From: Dimorphilus gyrociliatus
Lineage: Eukaryota; Annelida; Polychaeta; Dinophilidae
Assembly: GCA_904063045.1 (NCBI GenBank)
Contig: CAJFCJ010000016.1
Coordinates: forward strand, 310,001-374,000
Length of the DNA: 64,000 bases
Direction of reading: 5' to 3'
Shown: positions 55,162 to 64,000 of the stretch, piece after piece
How positions within the stretch are numbered: the stretch's first letter is position 1
Layout: each line of letters begins with the position of its first letter
Made by a program: the position numbers and the translations under genes
Notes under the pieces: generated by a model
What the model was told of the DNA's origin: nothing
Seen by the model: the letters and a program-made list of their open reading frames with translations, nothing else
Database searches by the model: none

Positions 55162-57650
55162 ATGAAAATTGTAAGTGTTATATGGTTGATTTTATCGTTT
55201 TATGCAGAATTAATCACGATAATCAACGGTGAAAGTAAGTATATCAAGATAACTTAAATTAATGTATGACTTATTTCTATAAAATACTGATATATTTAAA
55301 ATAATCAATATTTTTAGTCGGTGACTTCAAAGCAGTTACATTTAATGGTTATGCATGCGAACGTGTTCTCTTAAAAATATCGTGTCCAGACGATTATATT
55401 ATACAAATAACCGATGTTCAATTCGATAGGAAGCCCAATGAGACAAGATGCTTAAATTCTAATCCACAGTACATAATAAAATATTCAGACAACTATTACA
55501 TAAATAATTATTAAATGTAACATTTCTAATATTTATTACATTTTTTTGATTAATAGAAATATTACGGAATGCATAACCAATTCAACAACCTCCCTAAAAG
55601 TTGTCCAAAGAATGTGCAATGGAAAAGAAAAATGCTCTATTCCGTCTGACAGAAACACGTTTGGCATTATTGGTTGCCAAGATTCATCTCCTATCCTTAC
55701 AGTTCGTTTCCAGTGCGAAATTAAGACTTATCATGGATTTTCATGCGAGAATGAGGGTCAATTATCGATTATCTGTCCGCCTAAGCGTTTAATAATAACA
55801 AAATCATCATTCTTTGGACAGAAGAAAGATGATAAATTATGCGACTCATCATCTAGCAATAATAGATCTTGTTCCTCATCGTCAGTTGATGAGTACTATC
55901 GCAGGTTATGTGATAAACGAGAGAGATGCCTTTTAAATACAACATTTGACAATAGCTGCCCATCCAATAGCAGAGGAAATTATCTACAAGTTGAATATGG
56001 TTGCCTAGAGTGTAGAAACAGCTATGGAAATGACGCAGAGTGTGAATTTTGGGCAAATCGTGGCGATTGCAAAAAAAATCCCGATTGGATGAACCTATAC
56101 TGTAGAAAAGCTTGTTGGAAGTGCGATAGTGATAAAACTATAGGTAAATAATTTATTCCCACTTTGAGATAAAAAATAATAAAAAGAAAATTTTTTTTTT
56201 TAAAAAAACAAACAAAAAAGAATGTAAAAATGCTTACAAAAATGATGGACAGTGCAATTATTGGGCGTCCAAGGATGAATGTAGAAAGAATCCTGCTTGG
56301 ATGATGCCGTATTGTCGTAAAGCTTGTTTAAATTGTGATAAAGCCGAAAATGGTAAATTATCTATTTTGGTGTTCATATAAATAAATACTGTTAATTATA
56401 ATTAAGTAATAATTAATCTGATAGGAACAGATTGCATTGATAGAGATAATATGTGTCCATATTGGGAATCCATTGGAGAATGTACAAAAAATCCTCTATG
56501 GATGAAATTTAATTGTAAAGCATCTTGCGAAAAGTGTTACTCTGGTCCCGCAAAATGTCATAACGCTTTGGGAGATGATGAAAGATGTGAATTTTGGTCA
56601 AATATCGGCGAATGTTATCGAAATGCCCCTTATATGATATCCAACTGCTTTAAAGCATGTAGCAGGTGTACACCGTCAAAGAATACTACAACAGGTAATG
56701 TTATATTTATGGAATGGAGGTCACCTACAAAACATAGAACAGAAGGAAAATTCTTGAAATTTTGATTGTTTTTCCTGTTTGCATTGTCATCATCTATCAG
56801 GAAAAGTGCTATGTTAGAAAATTAGATGAAGATAGTAGAACAAACCATAGAGATAGCGAAAAGATTCTATTCCTATGATCCTTTCTTTAGTTTAATTCGT
56901 TTCTCTATTTATGTCACTGCGTCTGATCCCGGAACTTGTTAACTTATATTATAAATATTTACTACAATAAGAAATTAATATGTTTTTCTTTATTTTTAAC
57001 AGAAGACAGCTGTAGAGATGTGTTTTCACCTTCTACTTCCTGTTCAAATTGGGCAAAAATAGGTGAATGTAGAAAAAATCCTGCTTGGATGATACCTTAC
57101 TGCAAAAAATCTTGCAATTGGTGTAAGAATGTTCCTATTAGATTAGATATTTTGGGTCAAGAACCTATTCCAGGAGACACAAAGATACAAACTGATAATA
57201 GAACTATAATACTCAATAAAGCTTTTGAAAGAAGTGTAAGAATTCAATATTTCCTTGCTTTCTTTCAAAACGCCAAGCTGATTAAAGTTCAACTTTGGAG
57301 ACCAATAAATGGTACTTATGAACTAATTTACGAAAAGCTAGTTCATCCTAAAGGCAAAGATTTTATCCAAACGGTAAAATAGAGCATATACTGTATATAT
57401 ATGAATAATTTTGCTGAAGCAAACGTTTTTACCTTAACAGATAGTGGTAGAAAAATGTCTTGTAGCAAAAAAGGGAGATAGATTGGGCTTTTCTCCAGAA
57501 AAAGTTGGAGATTCACCACTCGCAGTTAGATTTAATGTTGAGGAAGCTAGTTATCAAACAGCAATTCAAAAGAAAGCTGGTTCCTTTGACGATTTTAATC
57601 TGCCTTACTCTTTTTCACTATCGGCTGTATACGATGAAGATAAGTGCTAA
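55162..57650 (+). CDS. Secreted SUEL-lectin / ShKT multidomain protein with C-terminal QxWRP-type domain
   Basis: 597 aa in seven exons: 55162-55234, 55318-55468, 55557-56143, 56221-56352, 56425-56694, 57003-57373, 57441-57650, all GT-AG and in phase. A signal peptide (MKIVSVIWLILSFYAELITI) leads. SUEL/rhamnose-binding lectin domain 1 spans about 29-129 (CERVLLKISCP, MCNGKEKCSIP, LTVRFQCE). Lectin domain 2 (about 134-224) is diverged, with a Ser-rich insert, but keeps LCDKRERCLL and YLQVEYGC. Five ShKT domains follow (227-264, 272-309, 318-352, 359-396, 408-445), each with six cysteines and the WxxxxxC(R/K/T)KNPxW pattern, altered to YRNAPYM in the fourth. The last 145 residues carry VQLWRPING, KKGDRLGF and NLPYSFSLSAVY, the same domain as in the protein at 24807-30177. 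It ends with DEDKC and has no membrane segment. Sugar binding, mucus or matrix roles are inferred from domains. Confidence 0.92.
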
Positions 57651-58403
57651 CAATTAATAAGATAATTCCTAAATAATTAATAAAAATAATTGGCAAACCA
57701 AGTACAAAAACACATTATACTCACTTCTTTTTTAGCCTTTTAATAGCTTCTAAAACCAAAAATAGAAAAATTACAACAGCTGACGTCATTTAGTAAATGA
57801 TTAATCTTCTTTACACAAACAACCAAACAAAGATTAATTAATAAAGATTACAATTTCTACTTTCGACATAGTAGTTGAACCATGTAAAGTCATATAACTG
57901 TATTAACAATATAAAAATATATGAACCAGTGAAACAGTTAAAAAGTATAACTGGTCATTGCTTAACAAATTATTAAGAGAAAATGATTTTCAATGGATAA
58001 TGTTTTAGATTAACAAAACAAAACATGAAAAACAATCATGAGATACAGGGTGTAGAGAGAATACAGCAAGTAGCGGTTAATACATTTAAAGTATAATTTT
58101 TAAATATTACCGTTAAGGTATAAATACAAAAACTTCCCAAGTATAAATATAAGCCAACGCTGTCCCGTGAATATTTTGTAAGACTATTAATACCGACTTG
58201 ATGCTGAACACAAGACAAATTTGAAATAGATTCTCTTAAGGTAAATCTTTAGAATCTCTTCCTATGAAGGGAGCTTTTTCTTCGCTCATTTTCATCTTTT
58301 AAACAAGCTGTTTGTTGCTGATAGTCAAATGCGTCAGAATCGTTTTCTCTTATGATTCCAATAACTTGTAAAGTATACTTCCAATTTATATTTCACCAAA
58401 AGA
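57651..58403. other. Convergent intergenic region
   Basis: Holds the 3' ends of the lectin/ShKT gene and of the unrecognised gene on the other strand. No exon seen. Polyadenylation signals are plausible on both strands but cannot be singled out. Confidence 0.5.
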
Positions 58404-59701
58404 CTATGTTGCATCGAATTTCTTTAAGGGGGAAGGCTCGTCTTCTTCCCTTTGAGGCTTCTGTTCAGGAATTATTATTCCGTCTATTCGTCTTTCTAAG
58501 CAGATAGGTTCCTTCAGAAATAGTGGATACTTATCAGCTGAACTACTGCTACCTCTTTGCGTTTTCAAATACAGTCTTATTCTATTCATAACATAAGCGT
58601 CTATTGTAGATTTAAGGCTTGGATACCTATTCCCTTCTCTTGTACAATAAAAAAACTTTTCGCCATTGGGTACTTCTCTATAGCGAATTTTGAAATGCCT
58701 TGGAGCCGTTCCGTATCTAATAAATTAAATAAAAAATGAGAAAATGGGTTCAAAAGTTTAACATGCTCTACTGACAATGGACTAATGCAAACAGCTTTTG
58801 AATCAAATTTCCAGATTAGGTATTTACCATCGTGCTGTCTGTTTTCGTTCTCTCGCACATATTGCTGATAATGAGCCAACAGCTAGATATAAAAGAAAGA
58901 AAACATGATAAATAGTATAAATCATCAAGTATACTTGAATAAGGTATGCTATAAACTCACAATGGATTGCGGCGTTTTGCGGCAAACATTTTTAAAGAAG
59001 CCCTGTTCATTTTCAATTTCTCTTATAAACTCTTCAGGTATATCTAAATCAAAACCATTTGTTGAGTCTCTATATTTATTCATAAATGCTCCTTCATTGG
59101 GGTAGGTTGGATATGTTGTACCATCTATCATCCTTTTCGCTTTTGTTGGATCATGTACATCTTCAAGTAATTTTTTATTAAACTCTTCTCTACACCTAAT
59201 AAAATTTGGAAGCTCTTTTTCATCTCGAGATCTTTGACTGGGATCGTCCGACGTCAAAGTATAGTTTACTGATAAAAGAAGAGGATTTGAATGGGCGTTG
59301 GAATTCCTATCTTCTCTGATATCTACAAATTCATCTTCGGGTTTAGATTCAGTTTGCCCCCCAGAATTCAAACGTAAATTTGATATCCGCCTTGTCTCAT
59401 TCTCAGGTATTTGACTGTCATCATGATTAACATTAGATACTTTAAATGATGCTGTTAGCCGAATATCAATAAATCGCAAGTTATCTTTTATTAAATCTCC
59501 TAAATATGTAGTCCATTCAACATTTGATTGTCTGCTTAGAACAAAATCACTGTGTTTAGCGGAATCACAAAGTTCATTTAAAAGATCCAATTTGATGAAT
59601 ATATAGTCATAAATTGTTATTTTTTCTATATCCTTTGAATATCTAATTTCTTTCCGATACGATTCACCTGACCAATCTCTAATTGTCAATTGTAATGACA
59701 T
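58404..59701 (-). CDS. Unrecognised conserved-looking 397-aa intracellular protein
   Basis: Three exons: 59701-58961, 58882-58627, 58600-58404. The first intron is ordinary (78 bases, GTGAGT...CTAG, phase 0). The second would be only 26 bases (58626-58601, GTATCC...AATAG, phase 1). Without it the protein stops after IGIQALNLQ and loses a 66-residue polar tail (RRIDGIIIPEQKP near the end). There is no signal peptide or membrane helix. The N-terminal part looks like a folded beta domain (LQLTIRDWSGESYRKEIRYS), the middle is Ser/Asp/Glu/Arg-rich and probably disordered, then a block around DLDIPEEFIREIENEQGF precedes the second folded part with YLIWKFDSKAVCISPLSVEH and FLFNLLDTERLQ. I do not recognise the family. 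Being divergent from the EVG1 gene (628 bases) hints at co-regulation with ciliary genes, which is speculative. Confidence 0.75.
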
Positions 59702-60329
59702 AGCCCTGAAGCAGGTTAATACTGAAAATTAATACAAAATGTTGTCATATTCCTGTTCATAAATATACTATATAATAGCAAAAATACGAGTGCACATAAG
59801 CATTTAAAAGAGATCGGCAGGAATTCAAAAGATAGACAAGTTTCATTATTATAGTATCTGATATAGTACAAAGTAATTTCGTACCGATCTCGTCATTCTC
59901 GTAATAAAGGAAAATCCCTTTTCTATGGCCTACCAGGCGTACAGAATTTTTATCAAAAAAAATTTTTTTTCTGATCTGCTGTTCAATAAATGTAATACTT
60001 ACTAAATATATGCTATGTCCTTTAAAAATGGAGAAATTTAGTTATTGTGGTACCCCTCAAAGATATTCATGAAAACAACACAATCGAAACAGAATACGTT
60101 GAAATATAGACATTTCGACTTTCGATTTGATCATATCGATTTCACAGAATTCATTTTATATACTCTACACAAAAATCGACAGACCACTCTTATCGTTTAC
60201 AAAAATCAGAATCGATTACAAAAACCGGCTCCCTGTTCCATTTCAAAAACAAGTGAACCTTTATCGTCTGCTATGAATTTTTCCATAGAAACCGATAAAC
60301 ACTAAAAACACAGTGATTTCGTTCAGATA
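59702..60329. promoter_or_regulatory. Candidate bidirectional promoter, unknown gene / EVG1
   Basis: 628 bases between divergent start codons. An open stretch at 60045-60305 (+) starts without ATG at its upstream end and has no recognisable product; it is more likely 5' UTR. Confidence 0.35.
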
Positions 60330-61385
60330 ATGGCTGAGAAACCTTATCATCCAGTTGCCCAGGGAGGATTTTGGAATACAGCCCAACCTCCTATTAGTAA
60401 ACAAACACAACAACTTCTTAAAAGTATATTTATTATTTCATTCAAACTTGAAAAGCCAATTTTAATAAAATCATTTTCAGCGGCAATGCAAGAGTCACGT
60501 TTAACGAGCTTCCAGCAAAGACAGCTAAATGATGCGTTGAAAAATGGTCAAGCATTACCTGTTAGATGTAATCCAACGAGCAGTGCGAAAAAGCAAAGCA
60601 AACAAGTGGTCACATTGCCAAAAGGTCCAAGAGTAGATCCGAGGTTAGAATATTTCTCACAAGTATGTAAATAAATACAAACAGATTGTTTATGACGATA
60701 ATATCGTGCACAATTTATTAATGTTTATTTAAATATTAAAGACGTCTTAGTCATATTATTTGTATTTTTAGGAAATAATAATCAGTAAAAATGCCAATAG
60801 AACAATAAATATTTACACTTCCAATAGAAAATTGAATAGCGGAACAAGAAAATTAAAGGAAATTACCTCTTCCGGGGCTTATGAAAGGGATAGATACAAT
60901 CCTGAGCCAATTAATCAGTTTAAAATTAGAGATAAGGAAAGACTGCAAAATATTATGGCCTTTGGAGAGGATGTGAAACCTCCCACTTTAGAAGACCTTA
61001 AGGAAAGACTACGTCAAGCTCAGGAGAGTGATGAAAATAGACGACATAGGAAAGATCGTTTTGAAGAATGTACAAAATAATTTTGTTGTTATTGTTTCTT
61101 CTTGTAAAAGCTTTTCATTTTCTTTTACAGTATATGAAGAGGTTGAAGAACGTAAATCATTTCTTGACAGAATGGAATCAATAGGAAAAGGAAAGGAATA
61201 TAGGCATATAATAAACACGGAAATATCCCGCGTAAGTTAACTATATGTATATAGTATATAAACAACTGCAAAATATTACTACAATTTTATATTATATATA
61301 GCTTATCAGAGAAATGGAAGTTATTGATCGTAAAAGAACCAAAAAGTTAGAAGAAGCTCTCCGTGAACAGGGACAAGACATTTAA
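60330..61385 (+). CDS. C22orf23: UPF0193 family protein (EVG1, C22orf23 orthologue)
   Basis: 252 aa in five exons: 60330-60423, 60481-60662, 60772-61069, 61131-61231, 61302-61385 (phases 1, 0, 1, 0; all GT-AG, introns of 57-109 bases). The human family member is recognisable throughout: MQESRLTSFQQRQLNDALK followed by GQALPVRCNPTSS, then GAYERDRYNPE, ERLQNIMAFGED, and at the end EERKSFLDRMESIGKGKEYR and LIREMEVIDRKRTKKLEEAL. The C-terminal third is strongly helical and charged. The biochemical role is not established; the family is found in animals with motile cilia and is expressed in ciliated tissue. The exon 2 donor was placed at CAA|GTATGT, which keeps the residues up to EYFSQ; an earlier GTAGAT is also in phase and would drop 10 residues. 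Confidence 0.93.
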
Positions 61386-62055
61386 AAGAAAAAACAATAA
61401 ATTAGAATATAAAAATTAAGACAGAGAGAGGAAAAGAAGAAGAAGAAGAGAAGTGAAAGAAGATTAAATAGTATAATGTGTTCACATATCAGCAAGTATT
61501 GTTTTTTCTTGAATTATAAACAGAGTAACATTAGAAGATGTTTCCCTAAGATTTTATTATGTATTTCATTCACAATTTATTATATTTATTGAATTCTAAA
61601 ACAAACAAATAACAAACAAACAACAGAATTCTTTACTTGTATAAATATAGAAATGAAACATTGCAACGATTTGTTTTCAAACATAGGCAGCTACATATAC
61701 AGTACATATATATTATGTGGAAGAATAATATTTAAATAAATGTACTGAGTGAAACGGTTGTTTTCACACAATGAGAAATACATTTTAAGTATTACGTACT
61801 GTCTATAATGAGTGAGAAAAAGTAGTTCATTAGTCAAATAATTAGAAACAATTGTTTCAAATCTCTTTATAAAAAGAATGTAAATGGCATAAGTGTTGTT
61901 ATTTTAGCTAATTCCTCTTATTTTAAATATAGAATAAATAATAGTTTAATTAATTAGACAAACGTCATAAATTCTGTTATCTAGAAAACGTAATTAAAAC
62001 CTAACAAATATCTATTAATAGAAATATTAGTAATATAACGATGAGTGTCTCTCTC
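61386..62055. other. Convergent intergenic region, EVG1 / PGAM5
   Basis: AT-rich, with an AAG/AGA run at 61425-61460 and an AACAAAC repeat at 61600-61625. No exon seen. Confidence 0.55.
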
Positions 62056-63094
62056 CTAACCGGAGGTTATAACTTGAGGTAAATGCCCAATATCGCCAAT
62101 AGATTTAACAAAAACTTCCCCATTGTAGTCTATTTCAATTCTCGTAATACTGGCGTGACCAACAGGCAACTGCAGCCACCTCTGACTCGGTAGTTGTAAA
62201 GATCTAAAGGCGGAATAAAATATAGAATATATTGCTAAAGTGTCATGAATTTTCATTTCTCAAAACCTTAGTATAAGAAATCCAATAATATTCCCATGAC
62301 ACACAAATATATCATTGATATCTTTCTTACTCTGACTCCTATGAAATAATACTTTAAATGATTTCCAAAGTCGTGGACCGTCTTCTACTATTTCCTAATT
62401 ATTAATACACTTTGCGGTAAAATAAAGATTATTCATTTAATCTTGCTCATACTTTATCATCTTTTCTCCAGTATGCTGGAGCAGGGTCAGGGAATACTGG
62501 TCTACCTTCTCTTAGGAAATCAGTGACTTTAACTCTTTTATCCGGAAGGTACTTGTTAATTATGCGAGCTGTATGTTTAGCTCTTTTGAAAGGTGAAGTA
62601 TAAATATTAGTAAAGTTAATGTTCATTGTTGCTAAACGTTTTCCCAGTAAATTAACCTGTCTAACACCTGAAAATATTAAATATTCTATCAATATTAACA
62701 TCCATAACTAATAGTATAAAACTCATACCTTTAAGTGATAATGAATCATTATAATTACCCAATTTTCTTATGAAATGCCCATGCCTTATAAGGTAGATTG
62801 TTCTCACATATTTTGGTGAATTATATCCTTTATGCCTTATTATTTCATAACAGAGAGATAATTTGAATAAATTAATTCAATGAATATATAAATAGTATAC
62901 TTGTCCCATTCATTATTCCATTTCCAGTAGTCGTTTGCAATTTGATCAACAAGACTACCGTCGATAGAGTCCATACCTGTCTCTTTATCGTTCTTCTCTC
63001 CATCTTTCATTTGATACGAAAAAAAAATTAAAATTAGTAAAGTTTGGCAGACAAACAAGAAAATGTGCCCCAGTATCAAATACGTCTGCTTCAT
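62056..63094 (-). CDS. PGAM5: PGAM5-like mitochondrial Ser/Thr phosphatase (histidine phosphatase fold)
   Basis: 263 aa in five exons: 63094-62901, 62835-62729, 62667-62453, 62394-62267, 62203-62056 (phases 2, 1, 0, 2; all GT-AG). One N-terminal membrane segment (about 5-27) is the mitochondrial membrane anchor in the family. WNNEWD at 59-64 corresponds to the WDxNWD multimerisation motif of PGAM5, here with two changes. The catalytic RHG is at 82-84 (YLIRHGHF, H83). SPFKRAKHTA holds the second phosphate-pocket Arg, LREGRPVFPDP matches the PGAM5 LREG-PDP stretch, and VCHGNIIGF contains the second His. The end (HASITRIEI, GDIGHLP) also matches. The family dephosphorylates mitochondrial proteins in mitophagy, fission and cell-death signalling. 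A further in-frame ATG lies upstream on this strand in another frame (63176) and was not used. Confidence 0.95.
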
Positions 63095-63342
63095 TTTCTC
63101 CTTTTTTAGGGATCCTAAGCCTACAATACTTTAAAAGAAATTTCAATATAGAAGTTAAACGAAGCGTAAAATCCATTATATAGGCCTTGGAGATTTAAAT
63201 ACTTTTCAATACAGATTCACTATAAATATTCATTATAATATTAATAATTTGAATAAATTTAAATAAATCGTTTGAAAAATTTAAGTCATTCAAAATAATT
63301 TAAATATAACATTTACATATTTTGTAAAACAACTGTATAACT
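63095..63342. promoter_or_regulatory. Candidate bidirectional promoter, PGAM5 / acidic protein
   Basis: Only 248 bases separate the two divergent ATGs, so transcription of both must start within or near this stretch. It is very AT-rich with no clear TATA box; AGGCCT occurs at 63183. Confidence 0.45.
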
Positions 63343-64000
63343 ATGGAAGGAGAAGTCGTTGACGAAGAAGAAGCAGAAGAAGAGGAAGAGGAGGAGGAGG
63401 AGGAGGAGGAGGAGGAGGTAGAAGAAGGTGAAGAAGTAATAGAACAGGAAGACGATGATGAAATAGAAGTTATGGAAGAGACAAATAATAACATATACTT
63501 TTTAGACGCTTTCGATACTAAAAATGGTCTATTAACAACTTGTCTAAAATGGTCTTTTCTCAACGGTCCCAGCTTTAAAGACATAGTTGAAAGAATTTCA
63601 CAAAACACTAAAGGTTTAATCAATCTAAGAATTCTATCCAACTACGAAATACATTGTAAAACGGGTGAAACTTCATCAAAATCAATCCAATTTTTCGGTT
63701 ATTATAAAGAATTAATATGGCCAATATTAAAACTATTAATACAACAAGATAATCAGGATAATTTGAATATCTTTCTAAATCTTTTATCATTAGATAATAC
63801 CTACTATTGGAAAGAGAATATTATCAATTGTTTATTATATTACAGCTGTAAAGTTGGTTCAAGTAATATAACTATTTACTTATTGGATAGATACAATTAC
63901 AATTTCAACATCTATAACGAAATAGTATTTAACTCGGTTGGTCTTTTATTTAAAAATCAGTCGAATATAGCGCATTTTATTGTGAAAACTAAGATGAATA
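63343..64000 (+). CDS. Acidic-headed protein, 5' part only, runs off the window
   Basis: From the ATG at 63343 the frame is open without a stop for 219 codons to the window edge. The first 46 residues are nearly all Glu/Asp, with 14 Glu in a row encoded by GAA/GAG (63376-63417). After that the composition is normal globular protein: IYFLDAFDTKNGLLTT, a Leu/Ile-rich helical stretch (ELIWPILKLLIQQ) and repeated helix pairs such as NIFLNLLSLDNTYYWKENI and ITIYLLDRYNYNFNIYNEI. The helix-turn-helix rhythm, about 33 residues apart, recalls ankyrin-type repeats, but no consensus TPLHxA motif is visible. I do not recognise the family. The opposite-strand Ser-rich frame here is an artefact of the GAG repeat. 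Confidence 0.8.
   Translation, partial: MEGEVVDEEEAEEEEEEEEEEEEEEVEEGEEVIEQEDDDEIEVMEETNNNIYFLDAFDTKNGLLTTCLKWSFLNGPSFKDIVERISQNTKGLINLRILSNYEIHCKTGETSSKSIQFFGYYKELIWPILKLLIQQDNQDNLNIFLNLLSLDNTYYWKENIINCLLYYSCKVGSSNITIYLLDRYNYNFNIYNEIVFNSVGLLFKNQSNIAHFIVKTKMN

Noticed and set aside
60045-60305. 86-codon open frame upstream of EVG1
   Set aside because: It starts at a non-ATG codon, has no recognisable domain and lies where the EVG1 5' UTR is expected.
51840-63094. Reading the compact right-hand genes as an operon or trans-spliced cluster
   Set aside because: The genes alternate in strand and have their own intergenic gaps, so there is no polycistronic arrangement.
63300-63641. Minus-strand Ser-rich open frame of 113 codons
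   Set aside because: The Ser run is the reverse complement of the GAA/GAG repeat; the plus-strand frame from 63343 is open to the window edge with normal composition.
1-64000. tRNA, rRNA, CRISPR arrays, transposase or reverse transcriptase genes
   Set aside because: I looked for cloverleaf arms, regular direct repeats and conserved catalytic motifs and found none that could be supported.

Overview
The window is animal nuclear DNA: spliced protein genes with GT-AG introns, metazoan receptor families (an FMRFamide-type peptide GPCR, an alpha-1-adrenergic-like amine GPCR, a Cys-loop channel), very AT-rich non-coding sequence and many (TC)n/(TA)n microsatellites. The gene set (ShKT and SUEL lectin domains, FMRFamide-type receptor, C22orf23/EVG1) suggests a marine bilaterian invertebrate, perhaps a lophotrochozoan such as an annelid. 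That placement is inference. No transposon with coding capacity, tRNA, rRNA or CRISPR array was found.

Layout. 0.5-2.1 kb: a KY/hillarin-type transglutaminase-like protein that has lost the catalytic-Cys segment (+). 2.1-13.7 kb: no gene seen. 13.7-18.6 kb: a three-exon FMRFamide-receptor-like GPCR (-). 18.6-24.8 kb: no gene seen. 24.8-30.2 kb: a single-pass membrane protein with two copies of an unnamed beta-rich domain (-). 31.7-45.0 kb: a four-exon alpha-1-adrenergic-like receptor with a 10.4-kb intron (+). From 48.6 kb to the end the region is compact, with introns mostly of 55-90 bases: Cys-loop channel (+), Rab19/43-like GTPase (-), SLC16-type transporter (+), secreted SUEL-lectin/ShKT protein (+), unrecognised 397-aa protein (-), C22orf23/EVG1 (+), PGAM5 (-), and the 5' part of an acidic protein that leaves the window (+).

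Gene models were built by hand. Every junction given was checked for GT-AG and reading phase, and exceptions are stated. The genes look like unrelated housekeeping, ciliary and signalling functions, not one pathway, but several are paired head to head (Rab/transporter, unknown/EVG1, PGAM5/acidic protein) and probably share promoters.

Most interesting points: an unnamed 'QxWRP...GDxxGF...LPYxF' domain in two separate genes, with one intron kept at the same place and phase; the SUEL2-ShKT5 architecture ending in that domain; a possible 26-base intron; a transporter junction with no in-phase AG acceptor; and a dispersed CTCF-like TAGATGGCG motif.
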